A stretch of 38,953 nt of DNA from JAJRRH01 sp047638815 (GCA_047638815.1 JBLIMR010000022.1:1-38953); one strand, 5' to 3'. Shown: positions 1 to 9,584, counted from the stretch's first letter. The notes: generated from the letters alone by a model not told the origin. Numbers and translations are program-made.

Positions 1-1091
1 GTGAACAATGAATAATCCACAGATGATCCATTGGACTCTTGATATTTGAAGAAATCATCCTCTCCATAAACAGATTTCACAGCACTGTTTCTAGCCCCTA
101 TCCGAAGAATATTTATGTTTTCGGAAACATCATAAGACAAATAAAAGTTGTCATCGAAGGTAATCGGATAATCGCTGATGCTGACTTTACATTGTTTGAC
201 TCCCGGCTGTTCATTCGTAAAAAACAAACTTGAAGTCTCTGATGAATTCGCTGCGATGGTTATAGTCCCAAGTGATTTTTGTGTTCCATTAACCATCAAC
301 TTAAGTCCTAAGTTGTTCAACTCTCGATCGGATTGATTGATGACACGAACGAATAATTCCTCATTTCCATTCAACTGTCTCACCGGCACTTTAAACCAAA
401 CAGAATCAATAAAGACATTGGCTATATCCTCTTGCTGTATAGGCACAACATTAAAGAAATAACTAGAATCATTTTCTATCGCATTGAAATCACAGATAGA
501 CTTTTGCAAATCAGATAGAATAAATCCTCTTTTGTTTACAATATCCTCTCTGGCAAGTGCTTCCTTCATCCTTTGGACAACCTTAGAGATTTCTTTGACC
601 TGAGCTGTTGGCTTTACCTCGTCCACATATTCAATAAATTCTTCACGACTGACCATTCGCTGATGTCTTCCTTCAAAATCATTGGTCAACAACTGAAATC
701 GATCGCTTTCTTCATAAGTTCTAGCAACATCACGGGCCATTTCTTTTGATTGCTCGATGAGAAGACCCTGTTCATTCTCGCCATTCATGCTGAAAGAATT
801 GTCTACATATATTGATATGGCCTTTTTCCCTGCTATCTGTTGTTGATCATCTACAGGCCAATATGGCAAACAAAATGCAAGTACGAGAGCTGCAAGCGCC
901 AATAAACGTGAGAATAATACAAGGAGATGTTTAATCCTAGATTTGGACTGGGTTTCAAGTTGTACTTCCTCAAGAAACTTCACATTAGAAAAGTTAATTT
1001 TCTTGAATCGCCTAAAATTAAATAGGTGTACTATCACTGGTATGAGCAGTGCAAATAGAGCGTAGAGGAATTCCGGATAAACAAATTTCAT
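1..1091 (-). CDS. BatA-like VWA domain membrane protein (C-terminus off the left edge)
   Basis: The frame is open from an ATG at 1091-1089 to the window edge, giving about 363 residues. The start MKFVYPEFLYALFALLIP followed by VHLFNFRRFKK is the typical BatA N-terminal double-transmembrane domain of Bacteroidota. Hydrophobic segments lie at about residues 8-24 and 58-78. A von Willebrand factor A region follows, with a MIDAS-like DNSFS inside ISIYVDNSFSMNGE. Later residues look like an extracytoplasmic beta-rich region. Family members sit in the inner membrane with the VWA domain in the periplasm; in aerotolerance (Bat) operons they accompany MoxR ATPases, but no such partner is visible because the downstream side is cut. 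The specific role is unknown. Identification of the family is firm; the function is not. Confidence 0.85.
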   Translation of the reverse strand, partial: MKFVYPEFLYALFALLIPVIVHLFNFRRFKKINFSNVKFLEEVQLETQSKSRIKHLLVLFSRLLALAALVLAFCLPYWPVDDQQQIAGKKAISIYVDNSFSMNGENEQGLLIEQSKEMARDVARTYEESDRFQLLTNDFEGRHQRMVSREEFIEYVDEVKPTAQVKEISKVVQRMKEALAREDIVNKRGFILSDLQKSICDFNAIENDSSYFFNVVPIQQEDIANVFIDSVWFKVPVRQLNGNEELFVRVINQSDRELNNLGLKLMVNGTQKSLGTITIAANSSETSSLFFTNEQPGVKQCKVSISDYPITFDDNFYLSYDVSENINILRIGARNSAVKSVYGEDDFFKYQESNGSSVDYSLF

Positions 1092-1098
1092 CGGGGAT

Positions 1099-1106
1099 CA
1101 AAGATA
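1099..1106 (-). promoter_or_regulatory. Possible -7 element (TATCTTTG) before the BatA-like gene
   Basis: The minus strand reads TATCTTTG, an exact match to the Bacteroidota -7 consensus TAnnTTTG, ending 7 nt before the ATG at 1091. No TTG is found at the usual 17-23 nt upstream spacing, and the leader would be almost absent, so this is only a candidate. Confidence 0.3.
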
Positions 1107-1111
1107 GCGGC

Positions 1112-1177
1112 ATTTTTGAATCGCAGGGAGATTCTAGTCGATTTTTGAATAGGGAATTTCGAACAGGGATTTTTGAA
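1112..1177. repeat. Three spaced copies of ATTTTTGAA
   Basis: ATTTTTGAA occurs at 1112-1120, 1141-1149 and 1169-1177, that is, at intervals of 29 and 28 bp, in the short gap between two minus-strand genes. The spacer sequences between copies are only loosely alike. It may be a decayed tandem repeat or a set of sites upstream of the BatA-like gene. Confidence 0.4.
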
Positions 1178-1224
1178 GTGATGTTTCGTGTATATTGGTT
1201 TGACTGTGTGAATCTATCTGCCTA

Positions 1225-2892
1225 TTACTCAACTACAACTTGCACCCCATCAAACCATACACCTCCATAATTGGTATAATCGTAGGTTCCTGAGCTTGTC
1301 GAAGAGCTTGCCCCGATCCCACGGGGGCCGGCATTAAACCACTGAATACTATACGTCCCGCTCGCCAATTTCGCTACTTTTAACCGAACCTCAAAAGCAT
1401 CATTACTTCCTTGCGAAGGAATACGCTGCCTATGTACCTCTCTGCCCAATGCATCATAAACCGCCAATTGAGTTTCATCTTTTATGTATGGCATTTCACC
1501 CGTTCCTTGAGGAGAAAATCGAATGTTTATTTCATTACCAGAAACAACAGGGTTGGGATAAACCAACATGGTGTTCTCCAAACCAATGGTTAGTTCTTCA
1601 ATACCTACGTATTGACAACCTGGTTCTAGACAGCCATACTCGTCAAGGCGCATGAGCCACATTTGAGTGGCTCCGGGATACAATGTGTCGTTTGAAGCCC
1701 GATGTATCGTACCTGTTATAATAAAACCACCATCGGGCATGATTTCAAAGTCGCGCATGTCATCAAAGCCACCTGGGACTATACTGGCATCGATGGTGTA
1801 AAAATGCGACCAAATACTATCAAGATCTTGGCTAAGTTTGGCTACATAACCTTGGTTGTGTGACCATTCCAATTCTCCTGGGCCATCTTCACCCAGATAT
1901 TCACCATTGAATCCAATGAACACCAAGTCCGTATCTTCTAGTTGTTTCACTCCCCTGAAATTCTTTCCAGTATCACGAAAATCCCACTCTAGTTCATCAA
2001 TTTCTACGCCTTCAATGTTGTATTTTTTCGCCCAAAAAGGCCCCTCAACAAAACCGAAATCTTCTAAGCCTAAATGTGTGCCAAAAGCTAAATAACTATT
2101 ATCCATTAATTCTATTACTGGCGTCAAAGGCCCATTGCCATCATCACCGCCAAAATGATTCCTCCACAGCTCATACCCAAGGTTATCTACCTTAATTATC
2201 ACATGATCATGTGAATTCCCAGGGATGCCAAGATATTGATTCCCCCCCAAGAGCAGCCCACCATCACTTGTTGGAGATGCAAATAATAATTCACTGATGT
2301 TGTCGTATGTCTGATACCATAACATATTTCCTTCTATGTCCGTGTGGGTTAATAATCCTAATACCTCTTCATAGGAAGAGATGAAAATTGAATCAGAGAT
2401 ATGCCCAATAACAGCATATCCATCGTTAAATTTCAAAGTTTTCCGATAGAATGGAACTTTGGTAGAGTCAACATTAATATTTTTTTTCCAGTTTTGAGAG
2501 CCAGATGTCTGAATATTTAATAAAGAAAATTCCCGTTGATCTGTTGGGTCCGAATTATATTCTGTCATTGGTAAAATAAAGTTGCCATTTTCTTTAAATG
2601 CATTTCCGAATTCTCCAAGGTCAACATTCATTGTTGAATCTAATGAAGTAAATCGGACGCTATCAATAATTTCTCCACTAAAATCATATTTTAACATATA
2701 TCCTATGGTTAATAAATCTGTATCCACAATTCGTGTAAAAACATATATCGTATCGTTCATAACTTCCACGCCTGTGCCTACTGATCCACTCCCACTTTCC
2801 CTGTATGGGTTTACATAAAACTGATTATAGACATCTTGCGTAAAATGCACATTACAACTAAAAAATCCAACTAATATTAAAATTGATTTCAT
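1225..2892 (-). CDS. Secreted protein with T9SS type A sorting domain, modified by an insertion
   Basis: 555 aa. A signal peptide (MKSILILVGFFSCNVHFTQ) is followed by a beta-rich body with repeated patterns such as GYAVIGHISDS, GGLLLGGNQYLG and GGFIITGTIHR. These resemble the propeller-like repeats (delta-60 or PQQ type) common in exported Bacteroidota proteins. The C-terminus begins with VYPNPVVSGNEINIRFSP and LAVYDALGREVHRQ, a T9SS type A sorting domain, so the protein is expected to cross the outer membrane. The domain is unusual: between SGTYSIQWFNAG and the terminal VQVVVE lie about 27 extra residues rich in Ser, Thr, Gly and Tyr, encoded partly by a GC-rich stretch at 1289-1330. A perfect hairpin ends 14 nt upstream of the start codon. 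Substrate or partner cannot be inferred. Confidence 0.85.
   Translation of the reverse strand: MKSILILVGFFSCNVHFTQDVYNQFYVNPYRESGSGSVGTGVEVMNDTIYVFTRIVDTDLLTIGYMLKYDFSGEIIDSVRFTSLDSTMNVDLGEFGNAFKENGNFILPMTEYNSDPTDQREFSLLNIQTSGSQNWKKNINVDSTKVPFYRKTLKFNDGYAVIGHISDSIFISSYEEVLGLLTHTDIEGNMLWYQTYDNISELLFASPTSDGGLLLGGNQYLGIPGNSHDHVIIKVDNLGYELWRNHFGGDDGNGPLTPVIELMDNSYLAFGTHLGLEDFGFVEGPFWAKKYNIEGVEIDELEWDFRDTGKNFRGVKQLEDTDLVFIGFNGEYLGEDGPGELEWSHNQGYVAKLSQDLDSIWSHFYTIDASIVPGGFDDMRDFEIMPDGGFIITGTIHRASNDTLYPGATQMWLMRLDEYGCLEPGCQYVGIEELTIGLENTMLVYPNPVVSGNEINIRFSPQGTGEMPYIKDETQLAVYDALGREVHRQRIPSQGSNDAFEVRLKVAKLASGTYSIQWFNAGPRGIGASSSTSSGTYDYTNYGGVWFDGVQVVVE
1289..1330. repeat. GC-rich REP-like insertion inside a sorting-domain coding region
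   Basis: The plus strand carries CCTGAGCTTGTCGAAG (1289-1304) followed by CCCC-N8-GGGG (1311-1326). The region is far more GC-rich than its surroundings. I recall the 16-mer core as a short sequence dispersed in many bacterial genomes, but I cannot count copies here and see no second copy in this window. It is in frame and codes for part of the extra segment near the C-terminus of the overlapping protein. Confidence 0.5.
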
Positions 2893-2906
2893 TTCACTAA
2901 AATATA

Positions 2907-2936
2907 ATCGGAAGGATCTAATTAGATCCTTCCGAT
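2907..2936 (-). terminator. 30-bp perfect palindrome, likely transcription terminator
   Basis: Arms of 15 bp (ATCGGAAGGATCTAA and its complement) form an uninterrupted palindrome, followed on the minus strand by the T-rich TATATTTTAG. It starts 12 bp past the stop of the sorting-domain remnant at 2949-3203 and ends 14 bp before the next minus-strand ATG (2892). It most likely ended transcription of the gene whose tail remains upstream. Confidence 0.7.
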
Positions 2937-2948
2937 GTAGTAATATTC

Positions 2949-3203
2949 TTATTTAATTACACTAAACTTACCTTCTCCAACTTTTATCCCATCTACGCTC
3001 AACTTGAGTAGGTACAATCCTTCCATCCAATTTTTTACAGAAATTTCTTTTATCCCATAATCCTTAAGGGGTGTCGAATGGACCAAACTGCCTTTAGCAT
3101 CATATATCTCAGACAGAAGATTATGTAAATATTTGAGTAAAGAAGATTTCTGCGTTTCAGATTTTAGCCCATCATCTTCTTTGTGACATAAATTAACGTA
3201 TAA
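2949..3203 (-). pseudogene. Orphan remnant of a T9SS type A sorting domain
   Basis: An open minus-strand frame of 84 codons runs from just after a TAA at 3204-3206 to a stop at 2949-2951. There is no plausible start codon near its 5' end. The peptide includes LLSEIYDAKGSLVHSTPLKD, then EISVKNWMEGLYLLKLSVDG and ends KFSVIK. That matches the second half of a T9SS type A sorting domain (the vYdalGklV, GiYll and k.sViK positions). The cargo part and the usual YPNP motif are missing. A well-formed terminator directly follows, so this looks like the 3' end of a gene whose front was deleted. I am fairly sure of the domain and less sure how it was lost. Confidence 0.6.
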
Positions 3204-3316
3204 TTATTTACAATTCCGAATAATTGCTGATGATTAGCGTGTCATTCTTTTTGTCAGCAAAGAAATAACCTATTTCTCCAGCCTACTTATGAGTATTGAT
3301 AAGGCCTATATCGAAA

Positions 3317-4189
3317 CTAAATACTCAAATAGTTATTCTGAACACTGCCAAACCTCTGATAAAAAAAGGCAATGCCTTGGATCATCGATCCTTCAAAATC
3401 AAATATTTTATCTTGATCAGCATTTTTATTTATTAGGAAATCGAACAAGAATGGCATTGCTCCGTGTTTTTTTCCGTCATCATTGACACCAGAAATGAGA
3501 TGAAGCAACCTGTCCTTTGTATGAACAAAGAAAGCAGCCCCAATTAATTGTTCTTCCTGATAAATCCCATGAATCATCCCCATTTCCCTTATTCTTATTT
3601 CATGAATAAGCTTCGCCATGATATCATATTGTGAATCCTTAATTTTATTTAACGCTACCTTTTTTTTGAATTGGACAAAGTCCTCAATATCATCAATTAA
3701 TCGAACATTCAATCCTACTCTACTTGCCTTTGAAACAGTGTTTTTGAGGTTTTTAGCAAAACTCTTTCGTAAATCTTCATAGCTCTTCTTCAAATGAAGT
3801 TCATAATTCACCTTTTCATTCAAATTTTCGATCGTGAATTGTAGGGCTGGCGTATTACTCGAATTGAAATTATATGCCTTGGGCTTGAGCTTAGCAAACT
3901 CTTCATAAAAAGCTTTTACTGACTCTAAAGTTGATCCAGACTGATGAAAAACTCCCAATTGCTGGCAAAAAGTAGGCTGAAGAATCTTTCTTTGGTACAA
4001 AAATCGCTTCAATCTCAAATATGGCAATGGCATAACCGACTGATAATCACCAAGCACCAGGACATCCCAATCCTCTGTCAATACATCCAAATACCAACTA
4101 AAGGCATAGATTCTAGGGTTCTGAGAATGAGCGATACATGAATCATACTTTTCGGTCTCTAGTGTACTTCGTTTTACTAATCTTATCAT
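3317..4189 (-). CDS. FemAB/GNAT-like acyltransferase
   Basis: 290 aa, soluble. The N-terminal part has the pattern seen in a Bacteroidota family of peptidoglycan-bridge or GNAT-like acyltransferases: PRIYAFSWYLDVLTEDWDVL, then VMPLPYLRLKRFLYQRKILQ and PTFCQQLGVF. The C-terminal half has an acetyltransferase-like core with EQLIGAAFFVHTKDRLLHL and GAMPFLFDFLINKNADQDKIFDFEGS, the latter ending in a typical FDFEGS strand-turn. Such proteins transfer acyl or aminoacyl groups, but the acceptor is unknown. It stands alone on the minus strand, with the sorting-domain remnant downstream and a 337-bp gap separating it from the divergent adhesin gene. The family assignment is good and the substrate unassigned. 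Confidence 0.75.
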   Translation of the reverse strand: MIRLVKRSTLETEKYDSCIAHSQNPRIYAFSWYLDVLTEDWDVLVLGDYQSVMPLPYLRLKRFLYQRKILQPTFCQQLGVFHQSGSTLESVKAFYEEFAKLKPKAYNFNSSNTPALQFTIENLNEKVNYELHLKKSYEDLRKSFAKNLKNTVSKASRVGLNVRLIDDIEDFVQFKKKVALNKIKDSQYDIMAKLIHEIRIREMGMIHGIYQEEQLIGAAFFVHTKDRLLHLISGVNDDGKKHGAMPFLFDFLINKNADQDKIFDFEGSMIQGIAFFYQRFGSVQNNYLSI

Positions 4190-4526
4190 CCTTAACCCTT
4201 CAGAAATTCCAAATCTATTGATCTAAATTGGGAAATCATGTGCTCAAAACTAAAACAATTAATTGACAATGAAATTTTACAATTATTATAAAAATATTAG
4301 CCAAAACGACATCTCAAAGCATAATTTGTTGAAGGAACAAATTAATGAATTATCTCAATGATTTTATTGGAAATTCGCTCCATAAAATAACCATTAAGCC
4401 CATCTGACACTGCAATTCCACCTTTATTAAGCGCAAAAAATCCCCTGATTAACGAAAAATAGATGGTTTTGGTCTAAGGATTCAGCATTTATGCACCCAT
4501 TTTACTATTCGCACGTATAAGAAGTT
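4190..4526. other. Divergent intergenic region, AT-rich
   Basis: This 337-bp gap separates the minus-strand acyltransferase gene from the plus-strand PKD adhesin gene, so promoters for both should lie here. No good match to TTG-N19-TAnnTTTG was found upstream of 4527. A minus-strand frame without a start codon is open at 4342-4473 (43 codons, containing NKGGIAVSDGLNGYF); I do not recognise it, and it could be a decayed tail or chance. Confidence 0.5.
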
Positions 4527-7500
4527 ATGCAAGGTTTGAAAGTGAAGAAATTTTTAGTTGGTATATTGCTTTGCGCATTTTACACAGGTGCTCAGGCTCA
4601 ATGTCCGGACGTATACGATTATTTAGGGAATCCAGGTGCTAACCCAGAGTGGTATGCATGTCTTGGGACAGACTATACCCTCAATTTCCAAACGGATGGA
4701 GCCGTTGGAAATTGGTCAATCAACTGGGGTGATGGAAGTCCTCTTGAAACGGGTACCAGTTTAGCCGCAAATACTATTGTTCCGCACTTGTATACCCTCA
4801 CTGTTAACGAGTTCACAATTACCTTCACTAGCATTGATGATGGTTGTTCTGTTGTTGGTATTCTCGTTATGGAGGAAGTATCTAGTCCATCCATACAACT
4901 GGTGGCTGGATCTACTGTATTGGCATGTGCACCTGAGACAGTAGATTTTATCAACTCGAGCACAGGAACTTCACCAAACACAACATTTACTTGGGATTTT
5001 GGAGATGGTACTATAGAAAATTATGATTTTACAAATGCCGGTCAAACTATACCACATACCTATTTGTCTGGGGAAGTTGATTGTAATACTACTGTGACTT
5101 TAAGCGCACAAAACAAGTGTAACGTTAGTCTAAATGTATTTCCGATTGCTTCGCTAATAGACAACATTACTATATGGGATATAGATGATGCTGCTATTGA
5201 TGTTTCACCTATGAGTGTATGTTCAACAATCAATACTTTCACATTTACGAATGCTTCTGAGCTTAACTGCTTGGCTCAGGGTAATACTGCACAGCGATAT
5301 GAGTATTGGAATTTTGGAGACTATTGGGGAATTGGTTCGGATTCTATTGTTGACTGGACAGCCTTTCCACCGAACCCGTCTTATACCTTATCATTTCCAA
5401 ACGTAGGAAACTTTACGGTGATGATGATCGATAGTAACTTTTGTGGTGCAGATACAACATACACTACTGTAACAGTTGTGCCTCCACCTGTTGCTGGTCT
5501 AGTCGCTCTACCAACAACGGTTTGTACAGGAGATCCTATTACATTTTCTAACGTAACCAGTAGCAATGCTAATGCATACTTAGTTGATTTTGATGATGGT
5601 AACGGATTCAATCCAACTAATGTCGGAGTTTTTAATCATACCTATAGTTTTGCAGGAACTTATGATGTTGAACTTATCGCATACGTCAATGGATCAATTG
5701 CAACCTGCGCAGATACCACCATGGTTACTGTTACAGTTGAACCTGGACCAAATGCTGACTTTACATTACCTCAGAACTCTTTTTGTGGCCCAATGGATGT
5801 TACATTCACAAATACCACCGTTGGAGCAATTAGTTGGACATGGGATTTTGGGAACGGAAACACAAGTATCTTACCCGTTCCACCAACACAATCTTATACC
5901 GGTACGGGAGATTATATTGTCTCCTTAATAGCGGAATCACTAAACGGATGTCAAAGCACTAAATTGGAAACTATTAGTATATATGATCCACCTGTGGCTA
6001 ACTTTGACTTTATTGCAGCTTGTGATGGTGATTTAGTAACATTTAATGATCTATCAACCTTTAATGTTATAGATCCTATAGTTTCATACGACTGGGATTT
6101 TGATGATACCTTTATAAGCATTGAACAGAACCCAAGCCATATTTATACTTTGGCTAATACCTATAATGTAGAATTCACCGTATCTACTGCAAATTGTAGC
6201 GATAGCATTACTTTACCAGTTGCTATAACGGATGCTTCAGTAGCAGGATTCAATTCTTCAATTACCGAAGGATGTCATCAATTGACTGTTGCATTCACAA
6301 ATACTTCCACTAACTCGGATTCATACATTTGGAATTTTGGAGATGGTAACTTTTCATCAGTAACATCACCTACGTATGTCTTTGAAAACTTTACTACAAC
6401 CGTTCAAAATTATATTGTAACGTTATATACTGACAATGCCATAGGTTGTGCGGACACATTAGAACAAATAATTACGGTTCACCCAATACCATTGTCAAAT
6501 TTTACAATGGTAACAGGGTCGGCATGTGCACCGATTGATGTTGATTTTATCAATCTTTCGAATGGCGCAACAAACTATGTATGGGAGTTCGAACCTGGTC
6601 AAACCAGTCCTTTGATTTCTCCGTCATATTTATTTGTAAATAACACTTCAGCAGCTCAAGTTTTCAGCCCTGAATTGGTTGCCATAAGTGCTTTTGGTTG
6701 TACGGATACATCATCGCAAGACTTAACAGTTTATCCAGAACCTTCTTATAGTATCGACTTAACGGGAATGTCTGGATGTTCACCACTTGCTGTGACAATG
6801 CCTTCTGTTCCAGACGCGGTAAGTTATAATTGGAATTTCGGAAATGGAAATACTAGTGTATTACCTACACCAACACATATCTTTACGAATAATGGCACTG
6901 ACACCATTAATTACACCATAGAATTGATTGCCAGTAATTCCTTTGGATGTTCTGATACAGCCTCATCGGTTATTACCGTTTATCCAAATTCAATAGCCAA
7001 TTTTTCACCTGATCGTTTAAGTGGATGTAGCCCTTTGACCATTGAGTTTGAGGACCTTTCAATACTCGGTGAAACTTATAACTGGAACTTTGGAGATGGA
7101 GATACTGCTTCGGTAGCAGGAAACATGGATCATACATTTGTTAATGCAGGAAATGCACCAGTTGATTATAATGTACTACTTGATATTACTTCAGAATTTG
7201 GATGCTCTAGTCAAAGTGCGGTGACTATAACGGTTAATCCAGAAGTGACAGCATCCTTTATTAGCGATACCGTTGGATGTACTCCATTGGTAGTAAATTA
7301 CCAGAACACCTCAACAGGTGCTAGTTCTTACTATTGGTCTATGGGAGACGGAAATATTGATATCGCCATGAATCCAAATCATACCTATAATAACTTTAGT
7401 CAGGTGGACATGGAACTGGAAGCATATTTGGTTTCTACTTCAACTTTCGGATGTAGTGATACGGCATTTCAAAACATTACTATTTATCCTGAAGCAATAG

Positions 7501-9545
7501 CCAATTTTCAGACAGATTTAGTTCAGGGTTGTTCTCCCTTGGATTTGGGAATCACTAATAGCATAACTCCAGGTAGCACATATAACTGGACATATGGTAA
7601 TGGCAATACAAGTCAAGATGCAAATGCACAACATGAAGTGCCATTTATAAATGAATCCAATGAACCTGTAACATATGCTATTTTATTGGAGACAATAACA
7701 GATCATGGTTGTTTGGCAATTGATCAAAATGAAGTATTAGTGTTCCCTCAACCAGAGGCTGCATTCTCAGTAGATCCAGAATTCTGTTCAGGAGCGGATA
7801 TTATATTCACCAACAATAGTACAGGTGCGACACAATATTCCTGGCAATTTGGAGACGGTGGTATGTCGAATGCTATTAATCCTATTCACGTTTACACAAA
7901 CGAAACTGGAGACACACAAGTTTACCCAGTTTTACTAACTGCTGAATCAGATTTTGGATGTACACATGTTAGCTTTGGTATGGTAGATGTATTCACTTCT
8001 CCTATTGCAGATTTCAACATTGATTCAAGTTCTATTTGCTATCCATTGTACCTAGAAATAGCAAACAATTCACAGTATGCAACAGAATTTCAATGGGAAT
8101 ATGGAGATGGTAATTTCTCCAATACAGCCGATCCGTTGCATAGCTACACCTACTTTAATAATGGGCAGACTTTATTGACCAATACACTTGGATTAACTGT
8201 TACATCAGAGAATGGTTGTGAAGCATCAGATTCACAAGAAATACAGGTTATCCCAAGACTTGAAGCGAATTTTGACCCAATTGATGGCGCTTGTCATCCA
8301 TTGCCGGTTGATTTCAACAACCTTTCAGTGGGTGCTCTAGAATATCAATGGACATTGGATGTCGGTGAATTATCAGATGAGTTTGAACCTGCCTACACCT
8401 ATGTAAACTATGGAATTGCAATTGAAACCTTTGAGGTTACTTTAGTCGTTTCATCTTATTTTGGCTGTACGGATACCATGACAACAGAGATTATCGTTCA
8501 CCCAGTACCAGATGCGGAATTTTCTATAACACCAACCATTCAGACATTTCCGGATGCTACAATAGAAATAGTTGACAATTCTGTTTACGGAGACGCCAAT
8601 TTCACCTGGGACATGGGTGATGGTTTTTCTGCAGATACCGCGGTTGGAACATATACTTATGGTAACTACGGAACCTATTTTGTGAATTTAGTAATAGACA
8701 ATGGTTTCTGCTCTGATGAATCAACGGAAAGGGTTGACATTATTGCTCCGAGTCCAATATCACTATTTGAAGGTGAAGGTGAAGGTTGTACTGACCTTAC
8801 AGTTCAGTTTACGAGTCTATCAATATATGCTGAGACCTTCATCTGGAACTTTGGAGATGGCGCCACTTCCTCGGAAGAGAACCCTTCCCATACCTACTCA
8901 TCACCTGGAAACTATACGGTAAGTTTACTTGTTGCTGGAACCGGTGGAAATGATATTAGTGTCCAAGAAGACATAGTTCATGCCTACCCTCATGCTGAAG
9001 CCGATTTTAGTGTAAATCCACCGCTATCACAAACAGGAGATGAGGTTTTCTTTTATAATCTTTCTCAAAATGCAGGAATTTATGAGTGGGATTTTGGAAA
9101 CGGAACTACGACTGTGGAACCAAATCCAACCATGGTTTATGATGAACCGGGAATATATGATGTTACATTAATTGCAAATAATGAATTCAATTGTCCTGAT
9201 TCCATGCATTTGGCAGGCGCATTGGAGGTTGAAATTGGTGGATATGCAAATTTCCCTAATGCCTTCACCCCCAGTGTTACAGGTCCTGATGATGAAAATT
9301 ACAATCCGGAATCATTGAATAATAATGTGTTTCACCCGGTATTTGCAGGAGTCTTGGAATATAACCTTCAGATATACAATCGATGGGGCGAGCTTTTGTT
9401 TGAAACAGATGACATAAATACAGGCTGGAATGGATACTATAAAGGAAATTTAGTGCCTCTAGGGGTATATGTGTGGAGGGCTAACGTACTCTTTACAGAC
9501 GAAAAGCAATTAGTGAAATCAGGAGATATAACCCTGCTTCGTTAA
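4527..9545 (+). CDS. Giant PKD-repeat adhesin with CHU_C (T9SS type B) C-terminus
   Basis: 1672 aa. A signal peptide (residues 1-24, ending AQAQ) leads into a chain of Ig-like PKD domains. I count 18 copies of the WxFGDG-type strand, for example FTWDFGDGT, YIWNFGDGN, YNWNFGNGN, FIWNFGDGA and YEWDFGNGT, spaced about 80-95 residues apart. Many domains carry paired cysteines (for example GCSPL and FGCSD). The last roughly 98 residues start NFPNAFTPSVTG and include YNLQIYNRWGELLFET and WNGYYKGNLVPLGVYVW. This is the gliding-motility-associated CHU_C domain, a type B T9SS sorting signal. The protein is expected to be exported and surface-anchored as an adhesin, like SprB-type proteins. The PD40 and PorP/SprF genes that follow are its usual partners. 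Ligand unknown. Confidence 0.93.
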   Translation: MQGLKVKKFLVGILLCAFYTGAQAQCPDVYDYLGNPGANPEWYACLGTDYTLNFQTDGAVGNWSINWGDGSPLETGTSLAANTIVPHLYTLTVNEFTITFTSIDDGCSVVGILVMEEVSSPSIQLVAGSTVLACAPETVDFINSSTGTSPNTTFTWDFGDGTIENYDFTNAGQTIPHTYLSGEVDCNTTVTLSAQNKCNVSLNVFPIASLIDNITIWDIDDAAIDVSPMSVCSTINTFTFTNASELNCLAQGNTAQRYEYWNFGDYWGIGSDSIVDWTAFPPNPSYTLSFPNVGNFTVMMIDSNFCGADTTYTTVTVVPPPVAGLVALPTTVCTGDPITFSNVTSSNANAYLVDFDDGNGFNPTNVGVFNHTYSFAGTYDVELIAYVNGSIATCADTTMVTVTVEPGPNADFTLPQNSFCGPMDVTFTNTTVGAISWTWDFGNGNTSILPVPPTQSYTGTGDYIVSLIAESLNGCQSTKLETISIYDPPVANFDFIAACDGDLVTFNDLSTFNVIDPIVSYDWDFDDTFISIEQNPSHIYTLANTYNVEFTVSTANCSDSITLPVAITDASVAGFNSSITEGCHQLTVAFTNTSTNSDSYIWNFGDGNFSSVTSPTYVFENFTTTVQNYIVTLYTDNAIGCADTLEQIITVHPIPLSNFTMVTGSACAPIDVDFINLSNGATNYVWEFEPGQTSPLISPSYLFVNNTSAAQVFSPELVAISAFGCTDTSSQDLTVYPEPSYSIDLTGMSGCSPLAVTMPSVPDAVSYNWNFGNGNTSVLPTPTHIFTNNGTDTINYTIELIASNSFGCSDTASSVITVYPNSIANFSPDRLSGCSPLTIEFEDLSILGETYNWNFGDGDTASVAGNMDHTFVNAGNAPVDYNVLLDITSEFGCSSQSAVTITVNPEVTASFISDTVGCTPLVVNYQNTSTGASSYYWSMGDGNIDIAMNPNHTYNNFSQVDMELEAYLVSTSTFGCSDTAFQNITIYPEAIANFQTDLVQGCSPLDLGITNSITPGSTYNWTYGNGNTSQDANAQHEVPFINESNEPVTYAILLETITDHGCLAIDQNEVLVFPQPEAAFSVDPEFCSGADIIFTNNSTGATQYSWQFGDGGMSNAINPIHVYTNETGDTQVYPVLLTAESDFGCTHVSFGMVDVFTSPIADFNIDSSSICYPLYLEIANNSQYATEFQWEYGDGNFSNTADPLHSYTYFNNGQTLLTNTLGLTVTSENGCEASDSQEIQVIPRLEANFDPIDGACHPLPVDFNNLSVGALEYQWTLDVGELSDEFEPAYTYVNYGIAIETFEVTLVVSSYFGCTDTMTTEIIVHPVPDAEFSITPTIQTFPDATIEIVDNSVYGDANFTWDMGDGFSADTAVGTYTYGNYGTYFVNLVIDNGFCSDESTERVDIIAPSPISLFEGEGEGCTDLTVQFTSLSIYAETFIWNFGDGATSSEENPSHTYSSPGNYTVSLLVAGTGGNDISVQEDIVHAYPHAEADFSVNPPLSQTGDEVFFYNLSQNAGIYEWDFGNGTTTVEPNPTMVYDEPGIYDVTLIANNEFNCPDSMHLAGALEVEIGGYANFPNAFTPSVTGPDDENYNPESLNNNVFHPVFAGVLEYNLQIYNRWGELLFETDDINTGWNGYYKGNLVPLGVYVWRANVLFTDEKQLVKSGDITLLR

Positions 9546-9584
9546 AAAAAAATTGAATAAAAATTATTAGTGTAAATACTTAAT

